From assembly GCA_964036155.1 (NCBI GenBank), contig OZ038423.1:27543249-27607248 (forward strand): a stretch of 64,000 bases of DNA, given 5' to 3'. Below, one piece after another: positions 39,001 to 50,347 of the stretch. The position numbers were made by a program, and so were the translations under genes. The notes under the pieces are model-generated. The model was not told where the DNA came from, did not search any database, and worked only from the letters and a program-made list of their open reading frames with translations. Every line of letters starts with the position of its first letter. The first letter of the stretch is position 1. Source of the stretch: Diploscapter coronatus (lineage: Eukaryota > Nematoda > Chromadorea > Rhabditida > Rhabditidae).

Positions 39001-42000
39001 TAAAAGGAACCTATGCTAGAGACACTCGATAGGCCTGGCACGTGTATAATAAGCTAGAAACACGATAGTCAAGTGGGATAGAATAGCGTGAAAAATTCAT
39101 GGTCAAACGGTTGAATGGCCGAGATTGGGAGTTCCTTTTTGGGTAGTACCTCTATAAAATTCCAAAATATATTTCAACAAGTTCAATAGGCTTTCAGAAA
39201 ATACATTTTCAATTTTCCCCTATGTCTGTGTTCAAAATATAAAACAACAAAATTGTATGGTGTTTGATACTGTAGCCCTAAAAAATTCCCATGCTAATAT
39301 GTCACTTTTTTCGAGTTCTAATAATATTTACACTGGATGTTATTTATCTTCTCACTCAGAATATAATGTGTGTGTGTGTGTGTGTGTGTATATTTTCCCT
39401 GTAGATCATCACTCAATGGGGTCGAGTTTCGCGTGCCGCCCTTTGGGCAGAATTAGAGTGGGGTATCAACGGTGAGATATGAGGGGGATTAAGATCGGGC
39501 ATGAGATTGAGAGAAAGCATATCTTTTGACCTGAAGAGAGTAAGAAATTATTATAGACCATGGAATAATTTATAGTGATAGATTGATTAGAAAAACATCT
39601 AAAAAAAAACATACAACAATGAATATATTTTGTTTGGAGAGGTTAAAATTTTGAAACATAGGCAATTTTAGTTGCTAATGATAAGAGATGCACGATTGAT
39701 CATAGATCGGTTAATTTTTATACCTGAATGAAAATGTTGAAACCTATGCAATTTTGGTGATTTGTAATTTTTGATTGCTAAACTACTAGTCTTTGCCAAT
39801 TACCAAAATTCAATAAAGTTTCTATTGGCTTCAAACTTTAAAATCTATCAAATTTTTCCTCATTTTCATAATTTTCGCGGTTCTTTATAAATAGCCCATT
39901 GGATTGTTTTGATCATCCAGCCATACCATCGATGGTTTATTTATCGAGCCTCCAAGACAGCGTCAGAGAATTAGAAAATAGAGAAATAGTATGAAAAATT
40001 GAGAGAAAGAATCAGAAATGGGAAATAGTATGGAAAAAGACGCAGAGCGCGCAACTTCTAAGCTAATCAACAAACAATCGCCAGAGGATGTGAGCATTGT
40101 AAGCGAACCGACCGAAAAACGAGGTCAATTGGAGAAATAGCGAATATTCTTGGAGGTAGAAAAGAAAACAGAAAATCGGTCAAAATTGCGTGTAAAAGAG
40201 ATTAGTTTCTGGAGCTGATTTTTAAAACGCGATTTTTAATTCTCGGAAAATTGGGATTAAAACTTATCCTAGATCTTCGAGAAATCGATTTTTATGTATT
40301 TATTTTTGGTTACCTAACCTTTGAAAGGCCTTCTTTAGAGGTATTCTCTATCCAAGAATTCTCTATTCTTGGTCCTTCTATTGTTTCCCTGAATTACTAA
40401 AGTAGTCCCAAAAATCTCCATAAAAAGAGGAATTCTTTGAGACTCGGTACTCGAGTGACCCCTCCTTTTATATTCATTTCCTTTTTTAGTTCCCTCTCCC
40501 ACGGAAAACAATAACCGTTCCTCTCGTAAACCAAAACGTAAATCCCAAGGACGTGGACGGGGCTTTGAGACAAGTTCAAGATGAGCAGAAGTAGACTAAT
40601 TTAGCGAGAGAACTTTGAACTGCCCCGGAAATTAGCTAGTTGTTCAGGATTATAGGATCTATAAGATGGTTCAAGGATTGCCATTGATATGTAAAAAATT
40701 GTGATTCAAAATTTGAAGAAGAAGAGATCAAAGTTGATAAATTTTGTAAATTCTACCTGAGCGTCATCCTTGTACCAGGCGAAATTGACGTCGAGTTTCG
40801 AGCTGGCTATGAGTCGAGGTCGCTTCAGAATCACCGACAGTCCTAGGGAGGTTGACACGTCGTAGTTCGGGGTCGGACCCGTAGCGTCAAAATCGTCCAT
40901 ATCTAAATTTTTTTTCCATTTTATAGGTAGCCTGAACGTTCTCATCTGATATAATGAAAACGGGCTACAAATGACTAATTTTAGCTTTAAATTTCCGCAA
41001 GTGAGCTTTTCTCTAAATTATTGCAGATCGTATTCAATTGGTTAGGGAATTTTGAGATTTAGTTATTTTACATTTTTGTTGCTTATGATTTTCCCTATTT
41101 TCCCAAACGATGCACGAATGTAGGTTATATAAGTATAGACCTACATATACCGGTTCGTTAGACTTGGGTTTAGACATTAGGTAATCGAAGTCAGGTATTT
41201 TCTTCTGCAACGCGCTCTTATAATGACCAGTTACGCATTAGTGCTTTCACTAATTACATGGATACTTTCAGCAGATTTTTGGAAGGCTTATGAAATTAAC
41301 ACATCAGGAATGAACGGAGTTCCGAACTTAGAGAATTTTTGACTCATTGTCAGAACTTAGAATTCTAACCTCGCAATTTTTAGTTTGAGATTTTAAAGTA
41401 GGTGAAATGTTATCTGCGAATTTTCAAAATCCATATTCCACTAGCCCAGATCCCCACAACTTTCTATGGTTTTAAAATTCAAATTCCCCTTTCTGGGTCT
41501 GCATTATACGACAGACATAGGAGAAAAACCTTGAAAATGGCTAAAAGAGGGCTGTAAAAGGAGAGAGGCAAAGACGCAGTCATTTATCTAGCCAAGATCG
41601 GACTATAGGGTTATACCATGAAAGGAATTCAAAAACGAAAAGGTAAATGACCCGAAAGATGGGTAGTTCATCGATTTTTGGACGTGGAATATGGAAAATT
41701 TACCGGAAAAATATGGTTTTCAAAATTGCATTTTAATGAATGATTTTATTTTAAGTTTGGTTGGTATTGTAATAATTTTAGTTTGTTGACTTTGCGTATT
41801 GTCTTTGATGATGTGTGAGATTTGTCAGATTGTCGTCGGATTTTCGGCACATAATTTGTGTTTCTGGAAGATGGTCTAATCTAGGTGAGCGAAAGTGAGA
41901 GAATTAGAAAAATGATAAAAAGTTCGATCTAAAGAGAACGCCAATTAGTGAGAGAAAAAGAATGAGAAAAAGTTAGAGAGAACGCTAATGTAAGACGGAG

Positions 42001-44753
42001 AAAAGGAATGGTGATGCAATAATGCGAACTTTCTTTTGCATAAAGTGCAGGTCAAATGTACGCCGTGAGTGACTCTTTGACATCGTTCGAAAATGTCAAC
42101 AGAAAACGTGTAAAACGCGCGTTCGCCAATCACAAATATAGGCGTAAACTCAGTTCAAACAGAATGTTGCATCAGAACTTTCGAACAAAATGCCCATAGT
42201 TGGAACGTCAAGTGGTTATCGAATATGGTTCCGTACTTGGAGGTTAAGAATTTTGACTAAAATGGGTGATTGAGCTATTTTTTTTAATAATTTGTAAGCA
42301 TAATTAATTATTGATCTACGTTGACAATAATCTCATGCTTGGCGATTGTTTTTATAAGATTCGTTGAAACATGTCGAAAGTGTTGGGGTGAGAAATTGTC
42401 AGAACGCTGACTAAATAGTTGAAAAACAAAGCTTTTTGATAGGTTGTTGAAAATAAACGGAAATACTTGACAGTGATTTCACATTTTGCTGATTTCCCTA
42501 TGATTTTGGTCAAAATATATCTGTTCAATTCTTTATGATTTCGTCGTATGTTGCATTCGCTTTATCCTTTCTCAAGTGCTCGTCGTTTTTAGGTGAGATC
42601 TAGCGGAAATCCCTTTCTTAGAGATAGAGCTAAGGAAATAGTATGGGTTAGACACGCAGAGATAGGTGACTCTCCTTTGTGCATATTGTTTGTTTGGCTA
42701 GATATCGACTGTCAGTAAGGCAAGCTTTGTATGGTTTCTCTCCCCCGTGCTATTTCGTTCCCACCTTCTTCTCTCCCGAATATTCCCGCGCTATTTCCTC
42801 CCAATCTTCTTCTCTAACTCTCCTTTACACCCTTTGATACCTATACCGGCTGTCCCTAGTTGGCTTGCTCCAATTACGATCCTTTCCGAATAAAATCGAT
42901 AATATACCTGAAGGCGCTGTTTCTTGCACTCTCCAAAATCTCACGGTATTTCGGCGATTTGCCTTTAATGGAGCCTAAGGACGACCGGAATAAGGGGGAG
43001 AGAAAGGAAATGAGAGAGCGAGAGTTAAGGAGAGGGGAAAAGAAGGGAAGAAATGGAAAGAAAGAAAGGAAAAGAAGGATTTAAACAACAAGCCTTCCCC
43101 TGTTCACGAAGTCGAAGCTACTTTCATCCACAACTTAAAAGCTTTCGACTTTCCATGAGAGGCAGTGAAATAGCTAGGCGGAATGAAGAGCGATAAAGAT
43201 GCAGAATTCAAGACGCAAACTGAGAAGACAATACCGTCTAGAACAGGCAATTTCGATTGTTGGCGAAATTTTCCTTTCTTTCTCTGACTTTACGGAAAAA
43301 AACGGATAATTTAGCTTATAAAAGAGAAGATTTAGACAGAATTACCCAGGAACTGGGATATTTTTAGAGATAGACGCAAAAAATCAAGACTTTCGACTTC
43401 TTTGTTTGGACGGTCTATTGATTGGGTTGGGATTTTGAAGAAAAATGAACTAGTTTCAGTTTTGAGGCTAAAGATAGAATAGAGTTTGGATATTTTTTGA
43501 CGTGATCATAAGTAGCTGTTTGAGATGAGATTCAAAATTTCAAGACTAGATGAATCAAACGAAACCTCCATTATTAGACTTGATTTCACTCAATGGATAC
43601 AAATCACAACTTTTTACGCTCTTAGGTATATGAAATGATCTATTCGGGTCGTCGTCTATGTCATGTCAGTAGATTAGGAATGATCAAATCGTTTAACTCC
43701 AGTAAATTTTTAAGCCTGACTTAAATTTTGCAAGGTCTAAAAAAAACTCACAGTGGACATTGATCCTCGTGACATGCGTGGTGGTGCCGAAGTCGTTTGC
43801 GGCCAAACATCGGAAGTCAGTCGAGTCGTTCCTCGACGCGATGAACGAGAGCTCGCCCAGGGGAGAAGTCCGTCCGACAGGGGAAATCCACGCAACACGA
43901 TCGGCGTTCGGAGATGAGCACCTGCAAATATGGGGGACTTGTCAAGGATTGAACACCTAGGGGGAGGCCAAGGAGTGGAAATCAAAGAGTCGACGACGAC
44001 TTTTAACGATTTGATTTATGATGGTGGGCGATTTTAAGTATAGTTTTGAGATTAGATATTTTTTTTGAAACATTTTGTTGGTCATGGATATTGATTGGCC
44101 TTTGAGATTTGATAAGTTGCAGAATAACTTGTAAGAAAATTGAATTTTTAGTCATTTTGAAGAGCCAATATGAAGCTCGCATTGGCGATTTTTCCAAATG
44201 AATGTCACTTTTTTGCTTGAAACAGATCTCAATTAGATCAAGCTTCTATTTTTCTTCGAATAAAAAATCAATAGCCCTTTTGAAACAAAGGGAATTATGG
44301 CCATGATGGTCACTTTTTCTCGAAATCTCAATGACTCATAGAGAAATCGATTTTGGGGAATCTCATTAAAAATAAAAATACTCCGCGGAAAGATAAATAA
44401 TATTCAGCTATCTAATACATTTTAGGGCCTTGAAAAATCGCATTTCCTATCTTTAGCCGGAAATGATGTAAGGAGAACATGTATGCTAATTTTTTTAACT
44501 CTACGAACTTATTAGATGGTTTCTTTTTAAATAAAGTTCGAAGAAAAACTTACTTTAGCGATACGGTTTGACCCTCGAAGACGTCGATCGTTTTGGGCGG
44601 TAGATCATCTTTTCCGAACTCAGGCGGTTTTCCTCGTAGAACCTGTTGACCAGCGACTAGAGTTACCAGAAATGGTAACAGGAATAAACAAATGGTACCA
44701 TTTGGTAGCTCAAATGGTAGCCATTCATGGTGGCCCTTGCGTTTGAGACGCAT
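24064..44753 (-). CDS. rig-4: Sidekick homologue (6 Ig, about 13 FN3, transmembrane, PDZ ligand)
   Basis: 42 exons, 2367 residues. Sidekicks are homophilic neuronal adhesion proteins. Signal peptide in exon 1; Ig1-6 end near residues 123, 222, 331, 422, 552 and 655; FN3 array about 658-2025; membrane span about 2033-2055 (WWFLALVAMGAFVCVVVIIA); 312-residue tail with PPTYGSVLG, ending GFSSFV, the Sidekick PDZ ligand that binds MAGI scaffolds. Ig2 lacks both usual cysteines. Introns 2, 3 and 8 are 2.3-3.5 kb. Exons: 44753-44554,43921-43752,40902-40757,38446-38289,38178-38062,38016-37896,37850-37769,37723-37596,34095-33951,33724-33611,33564-33442,33396-33244,33144-33023,32977-32900,32702-32456,32409-32324,32130-31922,31612-31312,31269-31161,30934-30741,30536-30353,30092-29930,29879-29756,29712-29551,29506-29370,29248-28875,28680-28523,28472-28337,28216-28115,28070-27929,27812-27545,27460-27336,27119-26900,26748-26424,26359-26073,25859-25610,25563-25440,25394-25282,25203-24963,24748-24649,24603-24494,24319-24064. 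The 78-bp intron 25281-25204 is open in frame and may be retained. Confidence 0.93.
34096..37595 (-). other. Long intron 8 of rig-4
   Basis: 3.5 kb between the two halves of Ig domain 4 (exon 8 ends ...WYFNGQK, exon 9 begins LTGPATQNN). It holds no supported exon. A stretch at 37100-37165 read on the minus strand vaguely resembles a tRNA A-box region but lacks a B box. Length and position suit an intron carrying enhancers or repeat remnants; I see no specific element. Confidence 0.6.
39367..39388. repeat. TG dinucleotide microsatellite
   Basis: Eleven uninterrupted TG units inside rig-4 intron 3. Confidence 0.9.
39983..40047 (+). repeat. Two head-to-tail copies of a dispersed repeat motif
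   Basis: GAAATAGTATGAAAA at 39983-39997 and GAAATAGTATGG at 40022-40033, the second followed by GACGCAGAG at 40039-40047. The same pair of motifs recurs at 42634-42664, and single copies occur at 9596, 38806, 45229, 45273, 62277 and, reversed, at 38915 and 63755. Confidence 0.6.
40903..43751 (-). other. Long intron 2 of rig-4
   Basis: 2.8 kb between the exons for Ig1 and Ig2. It has one copy of the dispersed repeat (42634-42664) and purine-rich tracts (41880-41990, 42990-43080). No coding exon or RNA gene is supported. Confidence 0.55.
42634..42664 (+). repeat. Copy of the dispersed ATAGTATG / ACGCAGAG repeat
   Basis: GGAAATAGTATGGG at 42634-42647 followed four bases later by GACACGCAGAGATA (42651-42664). 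Same order and spacing class as the copy at 40022-40047. Confidence 0.55.
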
Positions 44754-45228
44754 TGAGTATTGTTGAATCGATGAAAATCGCTGCTATGTTTTCGAGTGAT
44801 TTTGGTAGTGGTCGTTACGAAGAATCATGAGGATAGTGGTTACTCCTAAAATCAAAGCAAACTTGTCCGAAATTCTCGTTGGAAAGTGGGAATAGAATTA
44901 GATAAGGTGGAAAAATCTTTCGTCTAATGTTGAAAGATGTAAATTTAAAACAAAGCAAAATATTTTAAAGGTAGAGAAAATTTTAAGAAGAATCTAGTTG
45001 CTCGATAAAGAATAAGAATGTAAAATTGATTTGAGATTTTTTCGAATTTTAAGATCTAATGGTAAATTGAGCCAAATTAAACCGGTCTAGATATTTGTTT
45101 AAATTTGAAAAGGAAGTGATATTTTTAATCAATGACATCAAAGTCGAATTTTTGAAAAGGAAGCACCATGGCTAATGTTTGTAGTGAACTCATAAAGAGT
45201 TCTATAAAAGGCGATAAGATAACGTATA

Positions 45229-45288
45229 GGAAATAGTTTGAGAAATGAAGAGGTTTAAGAATGGAGAAATTAGGAAATAGTATGAAAA
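45229..45288 (+). repeat. Two tandem copies of the dispersed repeat motif
   Basis: GGAAATAGTTTGAGAAATGA at 45229-45248 and GGAAATAGTATGAAAA at 45273-45288, in the spacer upstream of rig-4. Confidence 0.55.
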
Positions 45289-46485
45289 GTTAGGGACCCA
45301 AAGATAGCAAAACGTGCAAGATATGGTGGCGAACTAGCGCTAGAGTGTTAATGCAAAAATATCATAAAATGAGTAAACTTGGGATCTAATAATAGGTGTG
45401 ATTTTGGGAAATTCACATTGCAAAATATGAAAACCTTCGATTTTCAACCGATCTAAAAGTATGCAGGAAAAATTAGATCAAAACATTTTATCCAAGAAGA
45501 AATGGCGTAGTTATCGAAAGTTTCTGCTTTTAAGGAAAAGATCGAAAATTATTAAATGAACTCAGCTGAAGTGTATAATAAGTGTACCTACATATGGGAA
45601 AGTAAAGGTAAAAGGTAAAGGAAGTGAGGGATCACTAGATATAGAGAGGGCAAAAGATTGAGAGAGATCCTCCCTTTCTCTCTATTTGAAAGATAGTGGC
45701 CACTACGCCAAGGACGAAGGAAAATAGAGAGGGAGAGGGAAAAGAAGAAGAGAGAAAACAAGAGGGCGGGGCTTGAGGGAGGAGAATTATGAAAAGAGAT
45801 ACATACAGAGACGTAGAAAATCTACTTTTACTCTAGAACCTAAAACCACTTTGATGACTGTATGAACACTAAGCATTAAAATGGAGGGTCATGGACTTGT
45901 AGATAATTTAGGTGGGCTTCTATTATGGGTTAGATGGTGTCTAACTGAATGCGCGCATAGGTTTCAAGATCTAAAATGGAAGATCACAGCTTTTAAATTT
46001 AGGATGGGCTTCTATCATGTCTGAATGAATCGAACTTCCTTGGAAGGATATTTTTACCAAAACCTAATCTAACTGTATGGACTCGATAAACTTTTTAAAA
46101 CATAAGACTCTAAACTTGATAATTTTCCAACTTAGAGGGACTTCCAATATAAGTTTGATGATATCTATGATTTCCTTAGAGAGTAGCCTTGATATTGGGG
46201 TGTGAAAATTCGAGATAATGATATGTAGAGCGGTGACAGGAAAGGTCATACCTGTCAAACGACAATGAAAAAGTAAAAATTTGTCCATCAACTGATAGGA
46301 TGAGATAATTCACTCTCAAAAATATGGCAGAAATAATTAAATTCGAAAAAATAGTATACATTTTTGAAAAATTATCTTGCGTTGTACTAGAAGACTCCTT
46401 TCAGTTATAATTATTTCCATCACTTTTGAATGTCTTCGAGAGTTGTCTGTATCATGTTCATTGAAGTCAAATTATTATTTCACAT

Positions 46486-46491
46486 TTTATT
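46486..46491 (-). terminator. Candidate poly(A) signal of the kelch gene
   Basis: AATAAA on the minus strand about 45 bp beyond the stop at 46536. The matching position downstream of the duplicate kelch copy (49032-49037) keeps the same hexamer. Confidence 0.5.
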
Positions 46492-46535
46492 GAATAAAAC
46501 TTCTATATGAAATCGGAGATTATTATAATCAAGCT

Positions 46536-48572
46536 TTATTTTATGTTAATTTCTCCGACTTCACGCCAGTTATTCGTTTGTGGATCGTATTCCTCGATTG
46601 AATTACAAAAAAATCTAAAAGAAAAATTTCGATCCAAGTTAGCAAATATTTGGTATAAAGATATGGAAAATCTCAGCTCACCCTCCGATTGCATATAATT
46701 TCCCGTTAGCGACAATGAGCGAATGACGACATCTCGCATAATTCATGTCTGCGATTCGAGAAATTTGACTGTCAACTGAAGCTGAGGGATCGAAACACAG
46801 ACAGGAATTGAATAATACATAAGAATAATTATTATCATCATCATCACTAAATATATAATGATACATTATTTATCATACAAAATTAACGACTCAAATCCTC
46901 CAGTTATGTAGATTTTTCCATTTAGCGATGCAACTCCGAATCTACCTCGCTTTTCTGGAATCTCGCCAATTTCAATCCATTCCCGTTCATCGTCTGATAG
47001 TCGGTATATCTTTCTACTATCCCATCCATCAATAACTGAATATCCACAATTACAATAATGAATATGCTATGATGTGACCGTATAAAATTTCATCACATGT
47101 TGTTGCATGAGCACATTCAATTGGAAGAGGAAATTTAGGTCCTGTTTGCCATTTCCCATCTATTAAAACCTGAATAAATTATTTCATGGACTTTCATTCG
47201 ATCTTCTTACATCAACTCGATTCGTATCTTCCTCTGTTTTAGGATCTTCTCCACCCAAATAATACAATTTGCCTTTGAAATAAGCGACAGATGCACCATC
47301 ATGCCATTCAGGAGGATCTGGACCTGTAAAATTCTTTGAATCGGTCATTCATGAATTTGTTGAGCAGACCTCTTGAAATTTGTCGAGTATTCAAGTCAAA
47401 TATTTGAAATGATGCACACCCGTTGGTAATTCCAAAAATCTGAAGCCTAAAAAATTATTCAAAATAACGGGCATAGAATTTACTTTATTCTGTGTAGTTG
47501 CTACTTCATATGACGTATACCAATTGTGAAATTTCGCAATCTCTTCAACTGACAAGTTATGAGAATTGAAAAAGCATATCCTTCCTTCATATGTACCATT
47601 ATTATTTCGATAACAAACTAAATTATTACGAATCGTTTCAAAGTCTCTTACTTAGTTTTCAACATAATTTCTTACAATAAAATAAAATTTTATGCGAATT
47701 ATCGAATGAATTGTCTCCACCAATCTGCAAATTATTCATATTCTGAGATAATTCATTAATTGTATTGTTAATCAATGGGGTTTTCAATTCCTTTCTGAAA
47801 TTATCACTTCCATTTTAGTAATGAATTATTTATTTTCAGATTGCCAAGACCACCATTTTATCAAGGAAAATAAATGCGACTAACTTTCCAGATGGCGGAA
47901 AATAATATAGCATAACGTAAAACGTAATCAACCTTACATTATAATTTAGCGATTGAGAAGTTGATACCTTTTTCATATCTTTTTGAATTAAAGGTACCTC
48001 GAATTCGATTTCCTCATTCTTCAGCCATTTGTCGAAAGCATCTGGGTTATTCAACGCTGACTTTATGCTCATTATGATTCGAGCAAATTCTTCTAAACTT
48101 ATGAAATAGTGTTGTTTCAGGTGTATTTGCATTACCTAAATTAGTATATTTTTCAAATGTTGCAGTGATAATTTTCTTAATATGATCATTCTGAGAATCG
48201 CAGAAATCTGGCATCTAAAATTTCGTTAGCATTTCTTATTAATAAAAATGCTTATTGGTTTACTCTCGATCGGTCCATTAGAAAACGCCATTTTCTATAT
48301 TCCACTCGTGCTTCTTTAGGCATTTCCTTCGAAAACACATCAATACTATCGATTTTATCGGAAATCGATAAATCATCCATATTCCATAGACCTTTGATGA
48401 GATTCTTCTGTGAAACACCCAACATTTCAACAAATGATGGTAGTTGCTAAAAGTTTCTAATAAGATTGCATCATGTTGAAAAAAGTAAATAATTACAGAA
48501 AATTTAGTTTGAATTTCAACTTACGGTTTTGGAGAGAGGGTTTGTGGAAGTTGGCATAGACTCACCACTCAT
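46536..48572 (-). CDS. Kelch-repeat protein with unrecognised N-terminal domain (kelch copy 1)
   Basis: Twelve exons, 481 residues: 48572-48525, 48446-48264, 48214-48136, 48092-47885, 47794-47676, 47617-47484, 47439-47370, 47323-47211, 47169-47079, 47035-46879, 46846-46682, 46614-46536. The first 230 or so residues (including VEMLGVSQKNLI, IDVFSKEMPKEARVEYRKW) match no domain I recognise; I see no BTB or BACK signature. The C-terminal half is a kelch propeller: VAYFKGKLYYLGG, VASLNGKIYITGG, SLIVANGKLYAIGG and EEYDPQTNNWREVG show the paired-Gly turns and the spaced Tyr/Trp of kelch blades. Kelch propellers bind partner proteins, often ubiquitin-ligase substrates or actin. A TTCAG five bases before the ATG is a probable spliced-leader acceptor. 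A partial duplicate lies at 49087-50272 in the same orientation. Confidence 0.85.
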
Positions 48573-49086
48573 TTCGACTGAATTTAGTTGATTTCGAATT
48601 CAATCAATACCTATCAACGCCTTCCTCATGTGTTATAAAGCAAGCTAATATTGGTCAGTATGACAAATGTTAGGAAATATTATATAAATGTAGTACGATG
48701 GCCTAGCAAGCTTTTACATTGAGTGAGATTTGATAAGAAAATAGTGATGTCGAATATTTTGCAAAAAAATTGATATAAAATTAATAATTTTGACAAGTGA
48801 TTAGAAATAAATAAACGAAAGAGTTTTTAATTGGCTGAACAATAATCTGCTCAATTTCGAATGCCATCTCGCATTCAAATGCAACATGCTCAGGAGGAAG
48901 AGTAAGAAGCTTTCATTTTAATAAAAGTTGAAAAGAATATTTATTTCAATTACAATTACCCCTCATCATTTTTGGTGTCTTCGAGAGTTGTCTGTATCAT
49001 ATTCATTGAAATTAAAAATTATTATTCCATATTTATTGAATAAAATTTTTATATTAAATCTGAGATTAGTATAATCAAGCTTTATT
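48573..49086. other. Spacer holding the duplicated 3' UTR
   Basis: About 510 bp. The part from roughly 48930 to 49086 is a close copy of 46380-46535, the 3' flank of kelch copy 1 (shared block GTCTTCGAGAGTTGTCTGTA), so the duplication included the 3' UTR. The rest is the 5' flank of copy 1. Confidence 0.65.
49032..49037 (-). terminator. Candidate poly(A) signal of kelch copy 2
   Basis: AATAAA on the minus strand 50 bp beyond the stop at 49087, in the duplicated 3' UTR. No AATAAA occurs between the Hsp70-like stop (50348) and the kelch acceptor at 50273, so this may be the only poly(A) signal of the whole Hsp70-kelch locus. Confidence 0.5.
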
Positions 49087-50272
49087 TTATGGTAATTTTC
49101 CGACTTCTCGCCATTTATTCGTTTGTGGATCATATTCCTCGATTGAATTGCAAACACTTCCCCATGGCATAAATGTTTTTTGAAATCTAGGTTAACAAAT
49201 ATTTCGTATAAAGATATGCAAAATCTCAGCTCACTTTCCGATTGCATACAATTTTCCATTAGCGACAACAAGAGAATGATCGCTTGTATGATTCATATTA
49301 GCGATTTGAGAAATTTGACTTCCAACTGGAGCTGAGGGGTCGAAGCACAGACAGGCTAATGATACAATAGGGTAGCTAAATATATAATGATATATTATTT
49401 ATCATGCAAAATTAACGAAGTCCATCCTCCAGTTATGTAAATTTTTCCATTTAGCGATGCAACTCCGAAAAAATTCCGTCCTCCTGGAATCTCTCCGATT
49501 TCAATCCATTCCCGCTCATCGTCTGATAATCGATATATCCTATATATCTTATTAGCATTCCATCTATCGATAACTGAATATCCATAATTACAATAATGAA
49601 TATGCTATAATGTGACCGTATAAAATTCCATTGCATGTTATTGTTTGAGCAGAACTAATTGGAAGTGGAAAAGCAGATCCTGTTTGCCATTTTCCATCTA
49701 TTAAAACCTGAATAAATTATTTCATGAACTTCTTCATTCGATCTTCTTACATCAACGCGATTCGTGCTTCCTCCACCCAAATAATATAATTTGTCTTTGA
49801 AATAAGCCAAAGATGCCCATTTACGCCATTCAGGAGGATCTGGACCTGTAAAATTCTTTGAATCGATTATTCATGGATTTGTTGACAAGACCTCTTGAAA
49901 CTTGTCGAGTATTATAGTCATATATTTGAAATATTGAGCTATCAATTCCAAAAATCTGAAATTTGAGAAATTATTCAAAATAACAAACATGAATTTACTT
50001 TATTCTGTGTAGTTGCTACTTGATATGGCCATAAATAATTGTGAAATTTTGCAATCTCTTCGACTGAACAGGTATATGAATTGAACAAACATATTCTTCC
50101 TCCATCCTTATCCTTATTTTGATAACGAACTAAATTATTACGAATCGTTTCAAAGTCTCTTACTTAGTTTTCAATATAGTATCTTACGATAGAGTAAAAT
50201 CTGATTTTCATCTAATGGCTCATACTTTGTCGGTTTCCAAAGTAAATTAATGAATTTTGTCATAATTCCATC
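49087..50272 (-). CDS. Kelch propeller, copy 2; separate operon gene or C-terminal half of an Hsp70-kelch fusion
   Basis: Eight exons, all open: 50272-50188, 50129-49999, 49955-49892, 49845-49751, 49707-49617, 49573-49408, 49375-49235, 49186-49087. It aligns exon for exon with the C-terminal eight exons of copy 1 (LAYFKDKLYYLGGG, ASLNGKIYITGG, VVANGKLYAIG, EEYDPQTNKWREVG). The first four exons of copy 1 are absent; in their place, 74 bp upstream, is the stop of an Hsp70-like frame. The first exon starts after TTATTTTAG at 50273. If separate, the ATG is at 50263 and the protein has 287 residues; if spliced from GAG/GTTAGG at 50420 of the Hsp70 gene, the frame continues and the fusion has 677 residues. 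The intron at 49407-49376 begins with GC, not GT; copy 1 has GT at the same place. Confidence 0.75.
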
Positions 50273-50347
50273 CTAAAATAATTCATAAATAATGCTTTGA
50301 ATATGCATATTTTTGTAACTCTGGGAAAATTCCCTAAACATCCCGAA

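Larger units (their letters stand above)
38447..40756 (-). other. Long intron 3 of rig-4 with dispersed repeats and a TG microsatellite
   Basis: 2.3 kb. It contains several copies of the dispersed ATAGTATGA motif (38806-38825; 38915-38930 reversed; 39983-39997; 40022-40047) and a pure TG run at 39367-39388. No exon is supported. Confidence 0.6.
44754..46535. other. Spacer between rig-4 start and kelch gene end
   Basis: About 1.8 kb. It should contain the rig-4 promoter (ATG at 44753) and the 3' UTR of the kelch gene (from 46535 down). Two dispersed-repeat copies lie at 45229-45288 and a purine-rich, partly palindromic tract at 45640-45760. No TATA box is convincing. Confidence 0.5.
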
